From contig NZ_KB902430.1 in the NCBI RefSeq assembly GCF_000379525.1, positions 60,480-101,171 of the forward strand: 40,692 nucleotides of DNA, read 5' to 3'. The notes beneath the pieces were generated by a model. It was not told the origin of the DNA, ran no database searches, and saw nothing but the letters and a program-made list of their open reading frames with translations. The DNA comes from Lamprocystis purpurea DSM 4197. GTDB taxonomy: Bacteria; Pseudomonadota; Gammaproteobacteria; Chromatiales; Chromatiaceae. Each line of letters starts with the position of its first letter. Position 1 is the first letter of the stretch. Positions 36,909-40,692 of the stretch are shown here, in pieces. The position numbers and the translations under genes are program-made.

Positions 36909-37493
36909 CTACGCCGCATTTTGCCAGGCACCAAAGACCGCGCTCAGCACGGACTGCGCCTGCGCCTGGATACCCGGACGCTCAGACTCACGGGGGCCGG
37001 CGCAGTTGAGCACCCGCACGCTATTCATCCGCAGCCAGGCCACCAGCTCGGCGACCACGACCGGGTGGTCGAGGTTGCGCAGCAGGAGTGGGCGGCCCCA
37101 GCGCCGGGAGAGTTGAATGGTGAGCCGGGTGCCGCCCGCAAGGTCGCCCCGGTGCAGGATCAAGGTGGCGTCGCTGTCGCGCACGTTCCACTCGGTGCGC
37201 GTTGCATGGTCGGTGCTCGGGGTCGGCGTGAGGGCATCACCGGTCGGGATGGGTCCGTCCTCCGCGAGGCGCCCGGCGGGGCACCACCCGCCGATCGGCA
37301 GGCCAAGGGCCAGCGCGGCTTCCAGCGCGGCCCGTTCGACCCCGGTCTGGCCGCCCGAAAACACCCGTCGGGTGGCGTCCTGGGAGGCCTCTCGATGGCG
37401 CAGAGCGGCGAGCAGGGCTTGGTCCTGACGCGCGAAATACTGACCCTCTTCGGCCCGCTCCTTGAGTTTGAGTTTATCTACGAATCCGCTCAT
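36909..37493 (-). CDS. YpsA-like SLOG-domain protein (putative molybdenum carrier family)
   Basis: A protein of 194 aa from ATG 37493, with ggagg 7 bases upstream; the longer open frame above it has no similarity. A short N-terminal module (DKLKLKERAEEGQYFARQDQ) precedes a Rossmann-like domain with FSGGQTGVERAALEAALALG (nucleotide/ligand loop; the usual Asp after GV is Glu here), GGWCPAGRLAEDGPIP, TRTEWNVRDSDATLILHRGD, GGTRLTIQLSRRWGRPLL. The family is annotated as putative molybdenum carrier but belongs to the SLOG superfamily, which binds nucleotide-derived ligands. Ligand here unknown. Divergent from the sirtuin gene with a 205-base shared promoter region. Confidence 0.85.
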   Translation of the reverse strand: MSGFVDKLKLKERAEEGQYFARQDQALLAALRHREASQDATRRVFSGGQTGVERAALEAALALGLPIGGWCPAGRLAEDGPIPTGDALTPTPSTDHATRTEWNVRDSDATLILHRGDLAGGTRLTIQLSRRWGRPLLLRNLDHPVVVAELVAWLRMNSVRVLNCAGPRESERPGIQAQAQSVLSAVFGAWQNAA

Positions 37494-37698
37494 GCTTGCC
37501 TCCGGAAGAAGTGCGCCAAGTGATGACGAGTAAGATGTGGAACTGCTGCTGCCTGAATCCAATATCCCAACCATTAGCCGACTGCGGTAGACTGGCTCGA
37601 TACATGCTCCCTGCGTCGGGCAATCGACGAGACCTGGCCAGGGCACCCGGTGCCCGACCCGCGATCCGATCCCCGGTCCGATCAGGAGCCGCATCGCT

Positions 37699-38460
37699 AT
37701 GCGCATCGTCCCCGCCCTCATCGAGACGCTCCGCAGGACCAGGCATCTGTTGGTCCTCACCGGCGCCGGGGCCTCTGCCGAAAGCGGCATCCCCACCTTC
37801 CGTGACGCGTTGACCGGCCTGTGGTCGCGGTTCGACGCCGCATCGCTGGCCACCCCCGATGCCTTTGCGCGCGATCCGGACCTGGTTTGGGGCTGGTACG
37901 CGTGGCGGCGGATGAAGGCGCTCCAAGCCGCGCCCAATCCCGGACACCGGGCCATCGCCGCCCTGGCGGCGCGGGTGCCGCGCTTGACCCTCGTCACCCA
38001 GAACGTCGATGACCTGCACGAACGGGCGGGCAGCCCGGCGGTTCTGCACCTGCACGGGAGTCTGCACGCCCCGCGATGCGTTCGCTGCGCCCGACCGTTC
38101 GACCTTGCGCCGGGTGTTCCCGACGAGCCCGAGGGTGGACGCCGTCTGGCCCCGCCGCGCTGCCCGCAGTGCGGGGGCGCCATCCGCCCCGGGGTCGTCT
38201 GGTTCGGCGAGTCGCTGGTGCCCGCGGTCCTGGACGCGGCCGAGGCGGCGGCCCGCGCCTGCGACCTGTGCCTGACGGTCGGGACCGCGTCCCTGGTCTA
38301 CCCGGCCGCTGCCCTGCCGGGGATCGCCCGCGATGCTGGGGCGGCCCTGGTCCAGGTCAATCCGAGCCCCACGCCGCTGGACGGGATGGCCCGCCACACC
38401 CTGCGCGGGACCTGCGCCGAGGTCTTGCCCGCCCTGCTGGCGGCCGCCTGGCCAGGCTGA
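37699..38460 (+). CDS. cobB: Sirtuin, NAD-dependent protein deacylase (CobB/SIRT5-like)
   Basis: A protein of 253 aa. It removes acyl groups from lysines using NAD, giving nicotinamide and O-acyl-ADP-ribose; cytoplasmic. Seen: GAGASAESGIPTFRD (about 22-36), TQNVDDLHERAG, LHLHGS with catalytic His119, a zinc site with Cys127/Cys130 and Cys155/Cys158, GVVWFGESL, VGTASLVYPAA, and VQVNPSPTPLD. Tyr67 and Arg70 form the YxxR motif that marks class III sirtuins preferring succinyl or malonyl groups. Length is normal. ATG 37699 lacks a strong ribosome site. Divergent from the SLOG gene; the following trypsin relic is on the other strand. Confidence 0.95.
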   Translation: MRIVPALIETLRRTRHLLVLTGAGASAESGIPTFRDALTGLWSRFDAASLATPDAFARDPDLVWGWYAWRRMKALQAAPNPGHRAIAALAARVPRLTLVTQNVDDLHERAGSPAVLHLHGSLHAPRCVRCARPFDLAPGVPDEPEGGRRLAPPRCPQCGGAIRPGVVWFGESLVPAVLDAAEAAARACDLCLTVGTASLVYPAAALPGIARDAGAALVQVNPSPTPLDGMARHTLRGTCAEVLPALLAAAWPG

Positions 38461-38628
38461 GCCTGGCGCCCCGGAGATGTCCGTGAGAGCCGAAGTCTTT
38501 ACCAGGGCTGGCCGCCGGAGTCGCATCAACCGGTCGACCCGCGGCAACGACGTTCCGTTCTGAACCCTACTGTGGCGCCGACCATACGGCCTACTTGGCC
38601 GTCGGATGTGCACCGTTTAGACGCAGAC

Positions 38629-38832
38629 TTAGACAGCCGTCAACACATGGTTGTTCGTCACCACGTAGTCGCCGCGGCCGACCACGAAACCGGAGCACGC
38701 TCCGACGTTGCCCTCCTTCGAGAAGCAGATCACGCGCACGGTCGAGGCGTCCATGTCATCGGCGAGCGCGTTTGCCGCCGCGATCTATGGGAGCAGCAGA
38801 CAGGCGGCGGCCAGGGGGGATGGGCCAGTGGC
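38629..38832 (-). pseudogene. Trypsin-like serine protease N-terminal remnant
   Basis: Minus strand reads a signal-peptide-like PLAAACLLLP, an in-frame TAG (38785-38787), IAAANALADDMDASTVRVIC, FSKEGNVGACSGFVVGRGDY, VVTNNHVLTAV and a stop. GxCSGFVV and TNNHV are the start of a trypsin-like fold with the catalytic His; Asp and Ser regions are missing. It is the only content I see in 38461-38935. Confidence 0.65.
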
Positions 38833-38935
38833 ACCTGGGCTTATGGGGATGCTGATCGGGAGTCATCGTTGCTCTTGGTTCCTCGGATCGAACCTGTCTA
38901 CAATGGACGCAACAAATAGACATAAGGAGGCCATC

Positions 38936-39238
38936 GTGCCCTGGAATATCGCGCAAGCGAAGCAACGTTTCTCCGATCTCGTCAAACAGGCGGCCGCGGG
39001 GCCGCAATTGATCTACAACCGCAAGCGTCTTGTCGCCGCGGTCATCGACGTCGAGGAGTACCGCGCCTTCCAGCAATGGTCGCAAAAGGGCGGCGGGCCT
39101 ACCCTCGCCGACGAGTTCGCCGAGCTGCGCCAAATCCTGTCCGAGGAGAACTGTACGCTGGTCGCCTCACCAAGGTCCACCCGACCGAACGCCCTGGTCG
39201 AGACGCTGGAGGCGGATGGGCGTGACCTACCTCGTTGA
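38936..39238 (+). CDS. Phd/YefM-type antitoxin
   Basis: A protein of 100 aa. GTG 38936 is chosen for the strong taaggagg at 38923-38930; the longer open frame upstream runs over the trypsin relic. WNIAQAKQRFSDLVKQAAAG then PQLIYNRKRLVAAVIDVEEY is the standard Phd fold that binds DNA, and the C-terminal half would wrap the toxin. The gene overlaps the PIN toxin by 23 bases, so the pair is one operon, probably autoregulated by the antitoxin. The C-terminus (SPRSTRPNALVETLEADGRD) is longer than in minimal Phd proteins. Confidence 0.9.
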   Translation: MPWNIAQAKQRFSDLVKQAAAGPQLIYNRKRLVAAVIDVEEYRAFQQWSQKGGGPTLADEFAELRQILSEENCTLVASPRSTRPNALVETLEADGRDLPR

Positions 39239-39620
39239 CACCAACGTCATCAGCGAACTGTCCCGGCGCGAGCCCGATCCGGGCGTTCTGGCCTGGGCCG
39301 GGACCGTCATCCGGTATGCCGTCTCGGTCATCAGCGTGGACGAGGTCTTCTTCGGACTGGCGTGGCGTCCCAACGCCCGCGTGCTCGCCTGGATGGACGG
39401 TTATTTCCAGCGCCATGAGGCACTGCCGATCTCGCCGGTGATCGCGCGCCGCGCGGGCGAACTGCGGGGCCAGCTCGCCGCCCGCGGTGTCGTGCGGCAT
39501 CAGGCGGACATGCTCATCGCCGCGACGGCTCAGGCGCATCAACTGACCCTGGTGACACGCAACACGCGGGACTTCGAGCACTGCGGTATCGGGCTGCTGA
39601 ACCCGTTTAGTGACGCTTAA
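39216..39620 (+). CDS. PIN-domain toxin (VapC/FitB-like)
   Basis: A protein of 134 aa from ATG 39216, inside the antitoxin's last codons. PIN-domain ribonuclease; acidic metal-binding residues are present: Asp8 in YLVDTNVISELSRREPD, Glu43 in SVISVDEVFFGLA, Asp98 in VRHQADMLIAATA, with a fourth likely Asp in TRNTRDFEHCGI. Such toxins cleave tRNA or rRNA when freed from the antitoxin. All catalytic residues are kept, so this is the one toxin-antitoxin module in the window that looks intact. Confidence 0.93.
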   Translation: MGVTYLVDTNVISELSRREPDPGVLAWAGTVIRYAVSVISVDEVFFGLAWRPNARVLAWMDGYFQRHEALPISPVIARRAGELRGQLAARGVVRHQADMLIAATAQAHQLTLVTRNTRDFEHCGIGLLNPFSDA

Positions 39621-39779
39621 ACGTGCTGCCACCAGTCCTTTCCTGGTCTCGAAGCTTCAGTTTGGTGGCCCACTGGTGGGACTCCGGCGTTGCGTGTCGC
39701 TCTGAGCGAGACGGGCTCTGCAATCCCATCCCGAAGGTTTCGGGGCTCGCAGGAGACGCGGGGGCTTTGGTTGTCCTTG

Positions 39780-40199
39780 CGGTAATATTGCTCGAAGGGG
39801 GCGTAACCGGCGCTGACCACCACGGACAAAGAGCGGCTGGGCTCGCCCAACGCCTGCCGGGCGGCACCGAAGTCCAGGAGGACGGGCCGCGTCCCGCCCG
39901 AGTCGATGCGTGCTAGGTAGATGTTCTGGGGCTTGATGTCACGGTGCAGAAAGTGCTTGGCATGAACCGCCCGCAGGCCGTCCAAGATCGGCAGCATCAG
40001 TTGCTTGGTCTGGTCCTCCGGCAGGCGCCCGCCCTGATGCTCCAGGTGCTCGGCGAGCGACAGCCCCCGGTATATAGGCCATGACCAAATAGGCGGTACC
40101 GTTGGCGTCGAAGAACTGGCGCACCCGCACGATGTTGGGGTGGTCGATCTGGGCCAGGGTGCGCGCCTCGCGCAGGAACTCATTGGAAAATGGCATCGA
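39780..40199 (-). pseudogene. Ser/Thr protein kinase fragment, truncated at both ends and frameshifted
   Basis: Beginning four bases past the tRNA-Arg 3' end, the minus strand reads [20 protein letters not shown] and [14 protein letters not shown] (kinase N-lobe after the missing Gly loop and Lys). A one-base shift in a ggggg run near 40070 moves the rest to another frame: [57 protein letters not shown]. After about 39782 similarity ends. So the activation segment is present but the C-lobe and N-terminal ATP site are not. Non-functional; not derived from the kinase at 30339, which has DFD and a different sequence. 39621-39780 has no gene. Confidence 0.8.
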
Positions 40200-40203
40200 A
40201 AAA

Positions 40204-40280
40204 TGGCGCGCCCGACAGGATTCGAACCTGTGACCCCAGCCTTCGGAGGGCTGTACTCTATCCATCTGAGCTACGGGCGC
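40204..40280 (-). tRNA. tRNA-Arg (anticodon CCG)
   Basis: 77 bases on the minus strand: acceptor GCGCCCG / CGGGCGC, D-arm AGCTCAGATGGATAGAG, anticodon stem CAGCC / GGCTG with loop CTCCGAA giving CCG, T-loop GGTTCGAATCC, encoded CCA at 40204-40206. tRNA-Arg genes are frequent integration sites for genomic islands; a truncated kinase abuts its 3' end. Confidence 0.96.
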
Positions 40281-40692
40281 GTGGGAACCGGGAAGGACCC
40301 AAGGCCTGGCGGCTTGACGGGTCACCTGGATGCCATTTTTGATGGATCCACCGGACGGGTAAGTTTACATCGGTGTTGCTGATGCGTCCATACCCGCGTT
40401 GATTGAGACATTTGCGCTGCGGCGTTTTTCGCGGACGCGCCGGAACCCGGGGTCGGCGCCAGGTGGGCTGACGCACAGGCATTTCCTGGCGAGCATCGGC
40501 GAAATCGGGTCGCCGGGGCGCCCATTTGAGAATTATTCTCAACAACCCTGTCCCGCGGACAGCCGCGCCCGCAGGCGACGCGCGAGCGGCCTGGCCGGAC
40601 GTGGCAGTCGGTGAGGGGCTATCCGGTCGCGGGGATGGGCTGAACCAGCGAACGCATTTGTTCGAGGCGACCGGCTTTGACGTGTCCCAGCG
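40281..40692. other. Right-edge region without a complete gene
   Basis: No convincing complete gene. A minus-strand frame (stop at 40619-40621) runs out of the window and reads LGHVKAGRLEQMRSLVQPIP ATG, which could be the C-terminus of a gene beyond the edge; too short to identify. Confidence 0.4.
40526..40542. promoter_or_regulatory. Fur-box-like palindrome
   Basis: ttgagaattattctcaa is a perfect palindrome of 8-1-8 form and matches 13 of 15 positions of the 7-1-7 Fur motif (tgataatnattatca). AT-rich in a GC-rich setting. The controlled gene is not visible within the window. Confidence 0.5.

Noticed and set aside
40258-40545. 95-aa minus-strand ORF beside tRNA-Arg
   Set aside because: It runs into the tRNA gene, has no ribosome binding site or family resemblance.

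Overview
This is a GC-rich window from a gammaproteobacterium. The core genes (rnr, ftsK-lolA-rarA, mnmA-hflD, a cobalamin methionine synthase) and the dense palindromic repeats together suggest the Chromatiales (purple sulfur bacteria). That placement is inference; there is no 16S rRNA or other marker here.

Layout. 1-4.2 kb is accessory DNA: two overlapping FGE-sulfatase/C-type-lectin genes whose C-termini look like diversity-generating retroelement (DGR) variable repeats, two small antitoxin-like regulators, and a Uma2-family gene between two copies of a hairpin element. 4.2-6.8 kb is an exported beta-helix protein. 6.9-17.2 kb is mostly conserved: tRNA-Leu(CAG), RNase R, a small lipoprotein, an Old Yellow Enzyme, an OmpA-type porin, and the ftsK-lolA-rarA cluster. 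17.5-21.2 kb holds a frameshifted RCC1/CARDB gene and an AAA-ATPase-like/DUF1703 gene. 21.3-29.3 kb is conserved again: a MetH lacking its homocysteine domain, hflD, mnmA, an exported alpha/beta hydrolase, and a second RNB-domain exonuclease with a substituted catalytic-site residue. 29.4-40.3 kb is a second accessory zone ending at tRNA-Arg(CCG). It is full of broken toxin-antitoxin modules, an ICE relic, a SLOG/YpsA-like gene, a sirtuin, an intact Phd-PIN toxin-antitoxin pair, and truncated trypsin and kinase pieces.

The most interesting object is the 4.3-kb gene at 30339-34673. It encodes a predicted trypsin-like protease, an adaptor-like (EAD-type) region, a Ser/Thr kinase and two tandem FGE/C-type-lectin domains in one chain. 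It is preceded by a decayed Trypco1-like ORF. Each lectin domain ends in a segment that differs from its sibling almost only at positions explained by adenines in a common template. A non-coding, Asn-codon-rich third copy lies just downstream. The FGE pair at the left edge shows the same adenine-biased pattern with a different template. No reverse transcriptase is visible, so any retroelement would have to act from elsewhere or be lost. I interpret these as hypervariable sensor modules of a bacterial conflict/recognition system, colonised by palindromic repeats that in places are translated in frame.
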